From Cryptomeria japonica (Eukaryota > Streptophyta > Pinopsida > Cupressales > Cupressaceae): a stretch of DNA of 64,000 bases. The notes below the pieces were generated by a model that had not been told where the DNA came from, did not search any database, and saw only the letters and a program-made list of their open reading frames with translations. Shown piece by piece: positions 45,635 through 56,689 of the stretch. Each line of letters starts with the position of its first letter. Position 1 is the stretch's first letter. Both the position numbers and the translations under genes were made by a program. The stretch lies in the NCBI RefSeq assembly GCF_030272615.1, contig NC_081415.1, positions 372,165,009-372,229,008 on the forward strand. Reading direction: 5' to 3'.

Positions 45635-46863
45635 TGTTGGAAATATGATGGATTTGGTTAAGTTTTGTCATTGATTTCAACATCATATCCCGATTGGAGA
45701 CTATCCTAGTTGGATTTATCCGAGTTAGTCTTGGTGATCTTCTTGGTTTTGGCTGTGATTCTGATCTGGTATTATCAGATCTCTGGAATCGGTTTTGGAT
45801 GCTTATTTTGATGGTTATATGCTTGTTATATTCTGGTGGTTTTATAATTTGGTTATCACTTTTGGTATTTTCCTTTACCGACTTGTTCTTGGTTTTCTCG
45901 ACTAGCTTTTGGCTTTATCGGCTTCTGGCATTCCCAGTTAGCTTTACCGGTATGCTATTTTGGTGACTTGGTCAGTGGATTTTCGGTCTGGCTTATGGAA
46001 TCGATTTATTTCATGTTGAAGGTGTTTCTTGATCATATCCTGAGTATTTGGTGACTATGCATTGGATGGTGTGTTGTTATGGTGGTCCTATTTGGATCCG
46101 ATTAAACTTTTACTGAGGGTTTCTTTTGCCTAGTGAAGCATGTTGGATTTTAGTCTTAGCGAAATCCTTAGTGGATATAATTGTTTGGTTACTTGATTTA
46201 GGTCCATGCTATGTAATGTAAATCATAATATTGTTCCGGTGGTATCATGTGATGCAATTTTTTGTATTTATGGGTTTAGGGTTTAGCCGACCTTGTCAAT
46301 AAGGTTGATGATCTGTATTTATAGGTGACTTGTTCATGTAATTTGCATATCAATGGTTATGGATGGTTAAGTATACATTATCAGAGAAAGGATTATGTGC
46401 AAATAAAGTCATATCATTCAGGAGAAGGCTGGAAAGGTTTGTATTGCAGAGTAGACATCAGTGCTTAATCGAAACTATGTCAGGCATTATTAGATGCTAC
46501 TTTCACAGTTCATTGCTTTCTGGATTGTAGTCTGATGATTTTGTAAGTCAGTGAGACTTCCCTTTGTGATGAGAAGTGTGATCTAGGTTGTTGGCCTTTC
46601 TGTATGTGCAGACCCCATTGTAATTATTCACAATACTACTGCAGAGAATTCATCTGATTGTGGGTAGGGTTTCCCACCTTGGTTTTTCCCTTTTTGGGTT
46701 TTCCACGTAAAACATTGGTGTTATGTGTGTTGAACCTTCATCATATATCTTTCATTGTGTTGTGCTCTAGTATAAGGTTTATAATTGAATTAATTATTGT
46801 TATTATTATTAAACTGGTTCATCCCCCCTTCTCAGTTTACTGTTGGTATCAGTGCATTCCAAC
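45635..46863 (+). repeat. 3' LTR of element C
   Basis: About 1229 bp from TGTTGGAAATATGATGG to TGCATTCCAAC. It is intact and gives the uninterrupted reference for the positions of D (after CATTC) and E (after CATGC) in the 5' LTR. The expected final A is T, and no TSD matching AAATG follows. Confidence 0.88.
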
Positions 46864-47239
46864 TATATTTAGTGCATTCATTACAGTTTTGGATAACTTG
46901 AAGAGTGGGTGGGACACTTACCTAGGATTTTTGAAGACCAATTTGTTGGAATGCACTGATACCGGCAATAAACTAAGAAAGGGGGGTGAATCAGGTTAAT
47001 AATAATAACAATAATTAATTCAATTATAAACCTTATACCGGAACATAACACAATGAAAGATATATGATGAAGGTTCAACACACATAACACCAATATTTTA
47101 TGTGGAAAACCCAAAAAGGGAAAAACCAAGGTGGGAAACCCTACCCACAATTAGATGAAAATGGTCTTCAAAAATCTTAGGTAACTGTCCCACCCACTCT
47201 TCAAGTTATCCAAAACTGTAATGAATGCACTAAATATAG
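46645..47239. repeat. Interleaved inverted repeats at the C/B junction
   Basis: The order is LTR end (46645-46863), 80-bp fragment of element B's gene in + sense (46864-46943), reverse copy of the same LTR end (46944-47159), then the same 80-bp gene fragment in its normal - sense (47160-47239) continuing into B. Each pair is nearly identical. The left join shares the short word GCATTCCAAC/GCAAC with B sequence. The pattern is x, y, x', y' and not a simple palindrome, so it needs more than one event. Confidence 0.8.
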
Positions 47240-48760
47240 TTGCATGAATCTCTACTTCCTTTAGATTAGATGAAATAGGTTGGGCCATTGCCTTCATACA
47301 ATCTACCTTATTTCTCAACATGGTGTCCAATTGGAGGGCAATCAATTTTAAAAGTTCACCAACTCTCCTCAAAATTTTGTCCTGTAGATGGTGCTACCAA
47401 AATAGGGGTAGACTTAGTCTTTTTTGGTTGAGATTTGGAGGGAACCGGGTCAGCCTTAGGCTTCTTGGTTTCATCTTTTGCCTCCATTTGAGCATGTTTC
47501 TCTCTAGCCTACTTCACCTCCTCCCAGGTGAATCCCATCTAAACAGCTACTTCCTCAGCCATCTTGGAAATGTTTCTCTTCCTAGCATGGGTTGTGAATT
47601 GTCTGTGCAACTCAAGGTCCTTTTCTTTGAATATACCAAACCTTCCTTCCTTCTCATCAACCAACTGACTCAACAGATGTTGAGAATAAACATCTAGGGT
47701 AGTAGCATCAACTTCATAGCCCATAGGAAGAATTCACATAGTCCTTGGATCAACTGGTTCCATTAAGCATTGGTCTTTATCAACCATGAAGTAGATTGTT
47801 TTCTCATACTTCTCCACTATTTCCTTTGGGATTCTTTCTCTGATCTTCATTGAGGCTTGGAATATTTTGAAATAACCCCTGATAGTATATATTCTCATTA
47901 TAGCATCACCAATCCGCATAATCCCTTCCTAGATTTGCATAGAAACCAGCCTGTCATAGGCCCATTGGACCTTTCCTTCAACACTAGGGATTTCATTCAT
48001 GAAATATAGTGCCAAAAAGATGATGAGAGTACCAAACTTAAAGGTGGGATTCTTGTCTTGTTTGATTTTCTTTAAAATGATTAACAACTCATTTAGTAGG
48101 CGATACATAAGTCATACCTTTTGTCTTCCTTCAACATCCAATAGGCAGACTATATAGTTGTACCAAAGATAAAGTTTTGTCTGCTTGACTGGTAAACCTT
48201 ATATCCAACCACTATTGATGCAAACTTGACATCATGCTCCAGAATGTCATTTATGGTCATCACTCTACTATCAAACTTAGAACCAATGGCGGCAATCACA
48301 ATGTTGTTTGATATTTTCCTCAGGCTAGGAACTTCACCAAATGCGCTCAAACAGGTCATGACTTGGATTATTTGCTGAGTAATCTTGTGAGGCTTAGCCA
48401 CATAAATTCATCATGGATTCTGTTGAGTATGAACTGGATCCATTCTTTCTCATCAATGTCAAAAAATGCACGAACTGAGAAAAAACCTTGGTTTGCAAGT
48501 GTTGATATTTCATCTTTAGATTTCCTAATTTTTCTGCTAGATGCTTGTTATACAGGTTCAACATTTCTGCACTCCCAAGTTCATCAAGATCATAGTGGAT
48601 ATATGCCCTTATGTCCTCATTGTGAAGAATGTCATAGGGTACAAAGGAAAATGCTTCTTCGGGATCATCCTTGACAGATTTAAAAGGATGCTTCTTAAAA
48701 ACAGGTCGAGCTCTATCCTTAATCTCCACAACAAGCGGGATAGAAATTCTAGAAGCTGAA
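47160..48760 (-). pseudogene. Unrecognised coding region of element B
   Basis: Several - strand stretches in varying frames look like one decayed protein. They include MEIKDRARPVFKKHPFKSVK with a long Leu/Lys-rich helix (48394-48729), SLRKISNNIVIAAIGSKFDS (48150-48401), and a C-terminal part ending AFITVLDNLKSGW. I do not recognise the family, and no protease, integrase or polymerase motif is present. It lies where a copia element should have pol, so it may be a captured or element-specific ORF. It is truncated at the inverted-repeat junction. Confidence 0.45.
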
Positions 48761-49135
48761 GCTATTTTGAACTTAGGGTTTGCAAAAACTGATAGCTTGA
48801 AATAGATAAATACCTTAATTCAGAATCAGGCTTAGATCACTAAATCATTTTTCTCTTCTGCTATGCACTATTCTCTTGATCTCATTGTGACAAATAAAGC
48901 TTTGAAATGCCCTTTTAACCTTCGAAAATCTAAATTTTTATTGTAATAAATGTCACAACCGGTTACCTTGATTTTCATAGAATCACTTACTGGAGCAACA
49001 AATATTCACTGAAACTTTCGGACAACATCGACATATACAATTTAAGCCTTCTACAACCTTCCAGAATCGATTGCATATAACTAAAAAGGGGGTTCTTAGA
49101 ATTTGCATGAAAATTTCCCCCTAAGGCAGAAAGCC

Positions 49136-50345
49136 CTAGTTACCAGATGAAGATCCTACACCAAATTTGGGTTTAGATCCATTTTTTTCTTTGGAATCAT
49201 CTTTTCTTACCCACATATTCTCATGCTTATCTTTGATCTCCTCTACCTTTTCCTTCCCCTTCTCATCTGATTTGTTCTGGTCTATGGGAACAATATTCTT
49301 GCTTCTGCAATATTTTGCAATGTGACCGGTTTTATTGCATGCACGACAAACAATATTTTGCATAGGTCTAAAGTTCATCTAATTTGGTCTCATATTGCAT
49401 TGGTTAGAGATATGTCCAAACATCCCACAAGAATAAAATCTCTTGTTTTGGAAGTTATTCATTACTGCTCTACACATATTTGACTTGTGACCAGAATTAT
49501 TGCATATGAAACACTGACCAGTAAAGGTAGGACCATTGTTCATATTGTTCATTTCATTATTCATCCTACTTTTGCATTGATTCACCATATGACCAAATTT
49601 ATTACAAGTAAAGCATCTACCATTGAATTTATGAGCACTAGGTTGCCTTACCGGAGGATTCTTAGTCTTCTTCTGATTAGGTTTTGCATTACTTTGTCTA
49701 GATCCGAAGGATTCACCTTTCTCAAATCCAAGTCCTCACATGTCCTTTCCATGTCTCCAACTTTCCAGAAGCTCATCAAGCCTTGCTGAGCTGGCATTGA
49801 ATTTGTCTTTGTATTCATTTGCAATAGCAAGATCATCTCTTAAGGCAACAATCTATATTTCGATTTCTTGACCATTATTCCTTTACTATGTCAACTCTAG
49901 CTTCAATTGATCATTCTCATAAGTAATCCTGAAGTATTCATTTGCTCTTTCCTTTAATGATTGTGTCAAACTCTCTTCATTATATTTCTAGTCCCCAATC
50001 TCCTTAGTCAGTCCCATCACAATGGATTGAATCTCATTCTTCAATGCAACATTCTCTCTCTCAAGCTTGTCAACTTCATCAACTTTACCCTAATTTTCCA
50101 TGATTTGATCTTCTTTCTCCTTCAGCTTGTCCATCAATTCCTTCCTCTTATCTCTTGAAATTTTCACTTGATCCTTCAATTTATTAATGAAATCATCACC
50201 AACATTCATGTTTCTCTTCAAGGAACTGATCTTATTTCTTACTGCATCAAGATCCCCAAGTGCCACACTAAGCTATTTCTAAAACCGGAATCCATTGACT
50301 CAATCTCCAGGAACTTCCTCAAGCGGTTAGGCTTCCCTAGAGGAA
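49136..50345 (-). pseudogene. Element B gag-like region: coil and four CCHC zinc knuckles
   Basis: From just after the primer site to about 49650 the - strand is decayed, Lys/Glu/Leu-rich and coil-like. Then four knuckles follow: CFTCNKFGHMVNQC (about 49570-49625), CFICNNSGHKSNMC, a third with its first Cys changed (FYSCGMFGHISNQC), and CRACNKTGHIAKYC (about 49305-49350). A Lys/Glu-rich tail ends at 49136. The order suggests a nucleic-acid-binding gag, but no UBN2 capsid domain is seen before the knuckles, unlike elements A and C. 48761-49135 is non-coding. Confidence 0.7.
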
Positions 50346-50349
50346 CTAG

Positions 50350-50363
50350 GCTTTGATACCAAT
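50350..50363 (-). other. Primer-binding site of element B
   Basis: The - strand reads ATTGGTATCAAAGC directly after the LTR, the same initiator tRNA-Met variant as in C. It fixes B's orientation. Confidence 0.85.
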
Positions 50364-51324
50364 TGTTGGAATCAGAGATCACTGAGAGGGGGGTGGTGAA
50401 TTAGTGATCTACTAGTTAGCAAATTTCCTAACTTAACTTTGAACCATCAGAAGCATAAGCATAAAACTAAAATGCACGGACATAAAACAAACAACAACAA
50501 AATCATAACACCAAAATTTTTACGTGGAAACACAAATGGGAAAAACCATGGAAGGATTTGAACCCACAATATTATTCCACTATGATCAATAGAAAAAAAA
50601 TATTACAATATGGGGAATGCACAAACATTCAGGGACACTGCCTAGAGCTCACTTCTCAAATACAATAAGGGCTACAACCCCGGAAGGCTCACTACCTTGC
50701 AAATAAGTTACAATGATGATTTATAGAAAACTAACTCCAAAATAGCATCTGCAATGCCTGGATGAGTTCTGGTTAAGTTCCAAATATACTAACTGTATCA
50801 CCTCTACTGTTCTTCTTTGTTGTGCTATGTTCTCTATCTCGGTTAGCTATTGGATCAAGAATGTGCACGTGAAACTGTGCCAAAATAGATTCTTGATCAC
50901 CACTCACTAGAATACATTCATACCATTTGTTAAAAACATCTCCCACATCGGTCTTATATATCTGCAATCACAAAATAGATCATTTATCAAGTTGGCCTGC
51001 TAATGTAACGTGTAGTCATATGTTGGCTTGATCGGACCACCAAAGGTAAATGTGGATCACCAAAACAATGGTAAAATGATGTCTCTATGTAGGCTTAATC
51101 ATCCCATACATGATTAAATATACCACAATCACTGGAAAGCTTCCGGACCAAAACTGCTCTATTCAACCTAAAATACTGGTTAACTGGCTACCGGTTGACA
51201 TCCTCTTTCAGAAATAAAGATCTGTGATTACCAGATAGGATTCTCAAGAAGAGTTGCCATCAATGACAATCCTAAATCAATAATGAACCATCACAAGTCA
51301 CCAGATGAGTGTTAATTTCCAACA
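50364..51324 (-). repeat. 5' LTR of element B
   Basis: 961 bp, partner of 8168-9105, followed by TSD CATTC (51325-51329), after which element A's reverse transcriptase resumes in frame. It includes the shared motif complement TTTTTACGTGGAAAC-ACAAATGGGAAAAAC at about 50517-50550. Confidence 0.92.
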
Positions 51325-51329
51325 CATTC

Positions 51330-52168
51330 TTGAGATGGAAATTAGAAGAGATAGAGTGAACAAAAAGATATGGCTAGGCTAGAGTAAGTATGTGAATTCA
51401 ATTTTACGAAGGTTCAACATGTAGGATTGAAGACCATTGTGAGTTTCCTTTATGGTTGGAAAAAAATTATCTATTTTAGATTGTCGTACATCTCCATCAA
51501 AGATGGAAGACATGAGCAGAGTTCCTTACCAAAGTACAGTTGGAAGTTTGATGTATGCTATGGTCTGTATTAATCTAGACATTGCCCAAGTAGTGGGAGT
51601 TATTTCCATATATATGTCTAATTATGGTAGAGTTCATTGGGGTGCAGTCAAAAGAGTCTTTAGATATTTGAAGGGTGCCTCAGAGTGTTCTTTGTGTTAT
51701 CATGATAATTTTGTAGGAGATGTGATTTGCCTTGATATTCATGGTTATGTGGATTTAGACTGGGAAAGTGATATTGATAGCAGAAGATCCACCAATGCTT
51801 ATGTGTTTAGTTTATTTGGTGGTGCAGTTAGTTGGATGAGTAAGCGACATGTTGTGGTTTCTTTGTCCACTATAGAAGCAAAGCATATGGCAGCTACTCA
51901 TCCTTGTGAAGAAGAAATTTGGCTTCAAAGACTGTGTTCAGATATTGAAATAAAACAAGTTGTAATGATAATTTATTGTGAAAGTCAAAAGGCGATCTGC
52001 CTAGCTAAGAACTCGACATTTCATGCTCAAACCAAACACATTAATGTTCAGTATCATTTTTTTAGAGATATGGTCGAAGATGAGAAGGTGAAGCCAGTTA
52101 AGATAGAAACTTTGATGAATGTTGCAAATTCTTTAACTAAGGCCGTGAGCACAGGAAAGTTCAAATGA
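51330..52168 (+). pseudogene. pol: Element A: reverse transcriptase 3' part and RNase H
   Basis: It continues the RT cut at 8162: GMEIRRDRVNKKIWLG, then YQSTVGSLMYAMVCINLDIA (the copia connection), HWGAVKRVFRYLKGASECSL, and RNase H GYVDLDWESDIDSRRSTNAY with Asp residues, VSLSTIEAKHMAATH with the Glu, and KHINVQYHFFRDMVE. The stop is at 52166-52168. The 51452-52168 part is open over 238 codons, the best-preserved stretch of A. Confidence 0.92.
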
Positions 52169-52248
52169 TGTTAAGAGTCTATGGGTCTCATGACCCCTAG
52201 CAATTTATTTATTATGTTGATACTCCCTTTTCTCTTGCAAGGTGTTTG

Positions 52249-53158
52249 ATAAGTGGGAGAATGTTGGGAAAATGGTGTCTCAACCTTTCATTTACATGAG
52301 GTTACTATTTATAGTAAGTTTTCATTTGAGGACAAAATGGTGCAAAATTCTCCCCAAAGCTTCGGTTTGGCTAGATAAGCATGCCGGTAAATTTTCGTCG
52401 CAAGATCATAGCTAGTTTTGAAGATATTAAAGTTTCTATTTTTGAAGGGTGCGATGAAAGGTTTAAAATTAATTTTGAGGAATTTAGACCCTCTAAGATG
52501 CCTTGAAAAGTGGGCATAACCATTGTAGTGGATTATAAGGTGATAGAGCACTTTGTGAGCTTTTCGATGCATCAAACGGTTCGACAATCAGACACTTGGT
52601 TCGCAAGTTATGGTCTCCAGAATTTTGAACTCTTGAAATAGGAAATATAAAATGCATCAGACACATAAATGGGTTATAAAAGGGAGGAACACATGTTGAT
52701 GTGTGTTTTGACATGTCATAGGGCATCTAGAATGAAGATAAGGTCGGCTCTACTTTATTGGATGGTTTTAGCTCATGGTTTTGTAATATCATTTGATGGT
52801 TTCTTGTATTGTATCTCCTATTTATTAGGTGCATGAGATAGAAGTTGCGTGCAAGAGTCCTATGGATATTGAGTTACCTCTGAATCTCTTATTAGTGGTA
52901 CTCCTATGAAGAGATTGCTCTGTGAGTATATTGTAATCTATTATTGATTGTTGAATAATATATTGAGATGCTTTTGGAGTGTGGGTTTTTTCTCCCGATA
53001 GAGTTTTCCCCACGTAAATCACCATGTTGTGGTATGGATAATATTATGTTTATTTGTGTTAAGTTTCTCTAACCATTGTAACGATTTGTAAAAGTTTTTG
53101 CACTACCCTCCTCTCAAGGTTAGTGTAGGAAGTTGTTCCACTAATTAACTTCCTTACT
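52249..53158 (+). repeat. Polypurine tract and 3' LTR of element A
   Basis: AAGTGGGAGAA precedes the LTR at 52262, which matches 1211-2111 to its end at 53158. ATATC follows as the TSD partner of GTATC (1206-1210). Confidence 0.9.
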
Positions 53159-53163
53159 ATATC

Positions 53164-53434
53164 TCAGCCTTTGGAGGCAGTTATCATTCAAGCACTTGGT
53201 GACTCTAATGGTATATCCAGTCTCTTGTTCATGACCTATTGCCTATTTCATGCTAAGGATTCAAACAAGAGCATCTTCTAGAGGTATTTTTCAATATTAT
53301 GAACTCTCAAATTCAAATTCTAGGAGGAGGAGTAGGATTTCATTATTACCAGTTAGGGACCTTGAAGTGGTTATATCTACACCTCTTAGCTCTCATTCTA
53401 CCCCTCCAACTACCAAACCATCACATTCTAGGAC
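53164..53434 (+). pseudogene. Element G leader and gag N-terminus
   Basis: G resumes after element A. The open frame at 53250-53434 is Ser/Arg/Pro-rich (SSRGIFQYYELSNSNSRRRS) and resembles the low-complexity N-terminus of Tat gag. It is cut by solo LTR I at 53440. Confidence 0.5.
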
Positions 53435-53439
53435 TCCCA

Positions 53440-55044
53440 TGTTGGCATGATTGGCATAACTAATGCAAATGAGTTGATGACTGTACCGGTAGAAGAATGA
53501 TGATGACACAATCAATTATTTGTGTTGTCATAAATGGAAACCTATGTCAATTAATTTTTGATTATGGTTACAGATCAACTTTGATGTCTAACTTGTTGGA
53601 TAAGTAATTTAGTCTACTGGATTTAGAATTTGTAAGTATGGCAAGGTTTACTGATAGGACTGAGAATTAGGACTTCAACCGATAAAAGAAAAGATTTTGA
53701 TGGAATCGGTAAATCAGTGATGATTGGAGACTTGTGGTTTGAGAAATAAGATTTTATTATGGATTTGTGTATGTGACCGGAACTGCATCCTATGTTGATT
53801 ACCGGAAGGCATGTTTTGAATTTCTGATGGAGTTGTGCTAAGGTTTTAGTAGGGTTTTAGGACTGGTGATGAATTGACTCAACTGGTAATAATTTATGTT
53901 ATGATGGTGATCAACGATGAGTCTACATGTTGATGATAACACGACACAAACAACGTGATGAGATTTAATTTTTGTTTTGGCACTATTCAAGGAAGAATTT
54001 CTTGGGAATCAACGAAATGCTTAGTAGAGTGTTTTGAGGATACATATCGGATTTTCGTGATGGGTTAGATCAACCAATAGTTGATATTGCATTGTAATTT
54101 GTTGTAATGATCTATATAACGATCTGTGATGATCTATTATGATTTGAATTGTAAATTCAAGATGTAATTAGGTTTTGTGGCCGACCTAGTTGATATGGCT
54201 ATTTAGGGTGACACAACTGATGTTTCATGTGTTAGTGGCATTAGGAGAATGAGTTAAGTCATCTCAGAGAAGATAGAGATCTGCCTGAGTGTTGTAGACT
54301 GTGAAGCATAACTAGATCTGATCTAGCATGTTGAAAGTGCAAAGTAAAATATCATTTTTCATTGGTGTTCTCTAACAATTACAACAACATAAATCTCTTA
54401 ACCGGGTAGGTCCTAACAGGGCAGCTCACAAAAGAGTGTTTAAATCCTCTAACTAGGTTGATCCTAATAGATCATTGGGCTCCTAGCTAGAGTGATAGGT
54501 AAATCCCTTAATCAGGTGACTCCTAATAGGGTCTACTCCTAACCGGGCATATTGTAAGCTCCTAACAGGGCTAAACTCTTAACAGGGCATACTTCAAAAG
54601 AGTACAAATTATTGTGGGTACCAATCCCCACCGTAGTTTTTCCCATTTGGGTTTCCAAGTCAAAAATATTGGTTTTCATGTGTGGAATGTCTTTTCATAG
54701 TGTTTATGTTTTCATGCATTATTTTTTATTACTAGCTATGACAAGTTTACTGTTGTTTATCAGAGACCTCTAAGTGGTTACCGGTAATGTTAATGAATTG
54801 ATAGGTGAAGTATTTTGATATGATAATAAGTCAATATGAGTGTGTGTTGATCATATATCTAGTTGGTAAATATTCTGATTAACAAAATTGCATAAGTGGG
54901 TAATAAGTGAATGAGATCTGTTAGAGGGTTAGATTCATTGATCTCAGATCTATTGTAAATGGTATTTTGATTTGAAGTTATAGATTTTCTTAATACTGAT
55001 TAACCCCCCCTCTCAAAATTAACCGGATCATTATAGGATTAACA
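53440..55044 (+). mobile_element. Solo LTR I (copia-type) inserted in G's gag
   Basis: A 1605-bp sequence from TGTTGGCATGATTGGC to AGGATTAACA, flanked by the perfect TSD TCCCA (53435-53439, 55045-55049). There is no internal region, so it arose by LTR-LTR recombination. It carries the shared copia motif GTTTTTCCCATTTGGGTTTC near 54637 and a run of imperfect CCTAACAGGGC words at about 54396-54600. The pyrimidine run AACCCCCCCTCTCAA near its end is typical of these LTRs. Confidence 0.88.
54396..54600 (+). repeat. CCTAACAGGGC word array in solo LTR I
   Basis: TCCTAACAGGGC, TCCTAACCGGGC, TCTTAACAGGGC and similar words recur about eight to ten times at irregular spacing of 15-40 bases. They could be an LTR enhancer or a structured RNA region; no function is shown. 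Confidence 0.6.
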
Positions 55045-55049
55045 TCCCA

Positions 55050-56403
55050 CTCCCCATATCAATAGACCATTATTCCATGTGGATCTCCCTAGAAATCACT
55101 TTTATTACCTTTAATGGAGGCAGTCCTCTGATTTTGGCCCAAAAATATGATATACCAATAGCTACCCTAAAAGCTATACCCTTATTTACTGGTGAAACCT
55201 TTGTTACCCTAGTTGAACATATCCAAGATGTTGCTAGATTTTTGTTATGTATTGGATGTAACTAAAGATAATGTAGCAGTCGGACTTCTTGCATCATCCT
55301 TTAAGGGTAAAGCCCTACAATGGTATAGAGGGTTGCCCTCTAACTCTATTCACAAATGGGATGAGTTAAGAGAAAAATTATGTAAGCACTCTGAAGATAA
55401 GACTGATCATTTCTCTTGTAGAACAGGTTAACCACTATTACGAGGGCACCTCATGAATTAATGGGAGATTTCAATTATAGATTTCAAAAGACTTGGGATA
55501 GAATCCTTGCTTTGGTCAATCCATCTTCGAATCATGACTTCTTGTATTTTCTAAGGGCTCTCAATAGTGATGTTGCCACCATGATACAATCAATGGGAGG
55601 ACAAAACCTACCAGATGCATATGACATAGCTATAAGGGCATAAAATTATCTAATATAGGTGGGAAAGATAGCTCCTAGGCTGCCAATGCCCCTATTCCCA
55701 AAGGCTCCTACACAACAACTTGTTTTGGTACATGTCCTAGTGGCATCTACAAGTCAACAATTCATGTCTACACCTACCCCTTCATCCATAGAGATACACG
55801 ACATCAAATTCATGATGAAAGGTTTTGGCAATGAGTTGGTTACAATAAAGAGACAACAAGCCCAACCTAGCAGGCCCTACCAAGCATAAAATGAGAATTA
55901 TCAATAGAATAGGCCACCTTTTCAAGGGAAAAACCAATGGATTAACATCGGGCCATTAAATAGTTTGAATCCTATAGCCACAAGCAATTCTTAAGCATTG
56001 GTTCCAACACAAAACAACCTTTCTCAAGAGAAAGATTGGTGTACTCTATGCAATCAGCCTCACAATCAGACTGTGTGGCAAAGTGGAGAGCTTGATCAAG
56101 CCCTAATAGCACAAAGTGAACCAACAACATCAGGACAATAGTATGATGTAGATCAATCCAGAGCTTGTTATCTGACATATAAACATGGAGATTCTACCCT
56201 TATGAATTGGCAGGATGCAAATTTTTATGGTGTTAATCAATTTAATAGTGACACTGTGGCAAGTAACATGAGGTCAAAGAGGAGAGTCGTAGATAATGAT
56301 GCATCTTCTATGACAACCCAAGCTTCACAAGATGTTGCACATACCATAACTCCAAAAACACCAAACAAGATAGCCACTCCAAATAGAGATCGAAATATGA
56401 CTT
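55050..56403 (+). pseudogene. gag: Element G gag
   Basis: The capsid follows LFTGETFVTLVEHIQDVARF, ASSFKGKALQWYRGLPSNSI, HKWDELREKL and YRFQKTWDRI, with YDIAIRA at the end; this is the Retrotrans_gag pattern. A frameshift lies at about 55240 and stops near 55430 and 55645. A decayed Cys-His box WCTLCNQPHNQTVW at about 56038-56080 matches C-x2-C-x3-H-x4-C with the last Cys lost. 56202-56403 is a hydrophilic tail. Confidence 0.8.
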
Positions 56404-56689
56404 AGAGTGGCAAGAGGCAGGAGGATCCTAGGGTTACTTTAGTAACAAAGGTAGACCTTTGTTACTACTAAGGGTCTACAAAGGATATGGTTCCCTTTAG
56501 AATTATAGATAAAATGAAGAAATCCAATCTTAATATCTCTATGTAGGATGCTCTCTCCATACCATCTCAAATAAATTTGCTTCAGGATGCCCTAAAGGAT
56601 ATCAACAATGCAGAGGAGGCACAAATAACAAGAAGATCATCCACCTAAACAAGTTTGGTATAACCCAAGGAGGCAGAATATTCTAACAA

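Larger units (their letters stand above)
9370..46863 (+). mobile_element. Element C: SIRE-like Ty1/copia retrotransposon, 5' LTR split by D and E
   Basis: The 5' LTR is in three pieces: 9370-9671, 17391-17666 and 40436-41089. Joined, they total about 1232 bp and are collinear with the intact 3' LTR at 45635-46863. The primer site TTGGTATCAAAGC is at 41091-41103. Internal order is gag, protease, integrase, reverse transcriptase, RNase H (41140-45361), with FVDDIIF at the catalytic centre typical of SIRE. There is no env-like frame before the 3' LTR. Without D and E it is about 7.0 kb. The left flank is AAATG, but no matching TSD follows the 3' LTR, where an inverted rearrangement begins. Confidence 0.85.
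8168..51324 (-). mobile_element. Element B: SIRE-like Ty1/copia element on - strand, without pol; hosts element C
   Basis: LTRs are at 8168-9105 (3' in its own orientation) and 50364-51324 (5'). They start T(G/A)TTGGAAT and end CCAACA. The TSD CATTC is perfect (8163-8167, 51325-51329). The primer site ATTGGTATCAAAGC reads on the - strand at 50350-50363. What remains inside is a zinc-knuckle gag-like region (49136-50345), an unrecognised region (47160-48760) and a 264-bp tail next to the 3' LTR (9106-9369). No protease, integrase or reverse transcriptase of its own is seen. Either it never had pol or it lost pol at the rearranged junction near 46864-47239. Confidence 0.85.
1211..53158 (+). mobile_element. 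Element A: Ty1/copia retrotransposon (Tork/TNT-like), split by two insertions
   Basis: Long terminal repeats at 1211-2111 and 52262-53158 both begin TGTTGGGAAAATGGTGTC and end CTTCCTTAC(A/T). Flanking 5-mers GTATC and ATATC are a probable decayed TSD. Internal order is gag, protease, integrase, reverse transcriptase and RNase H, the copia order. K (2969-5790) splits gag and B (8168-51324) splits reverse transcriptase. Removing both leaves about 5.96 kb, a normal copia size. The YVDDMLL active-site string and GLKQSPR motif fit the Tork/TNT lineage. In-frame stops and frameshifts make it defective. Confidence 0.9.

Noticed and set aside
46658-47150. Two similar open frames on opposite strands (113 and 89 codons) considered as a gene pair
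   Set aside because: They are the two arms of the inverted LTR fragment plus the duplicated 80-bp piece, not independent genes.
53250-55643. Window region considered for a host gene with introns
   Set aside because: The gap between coding parts is solo LTR I with a TSD, and the flanking frames are gypsy gag.
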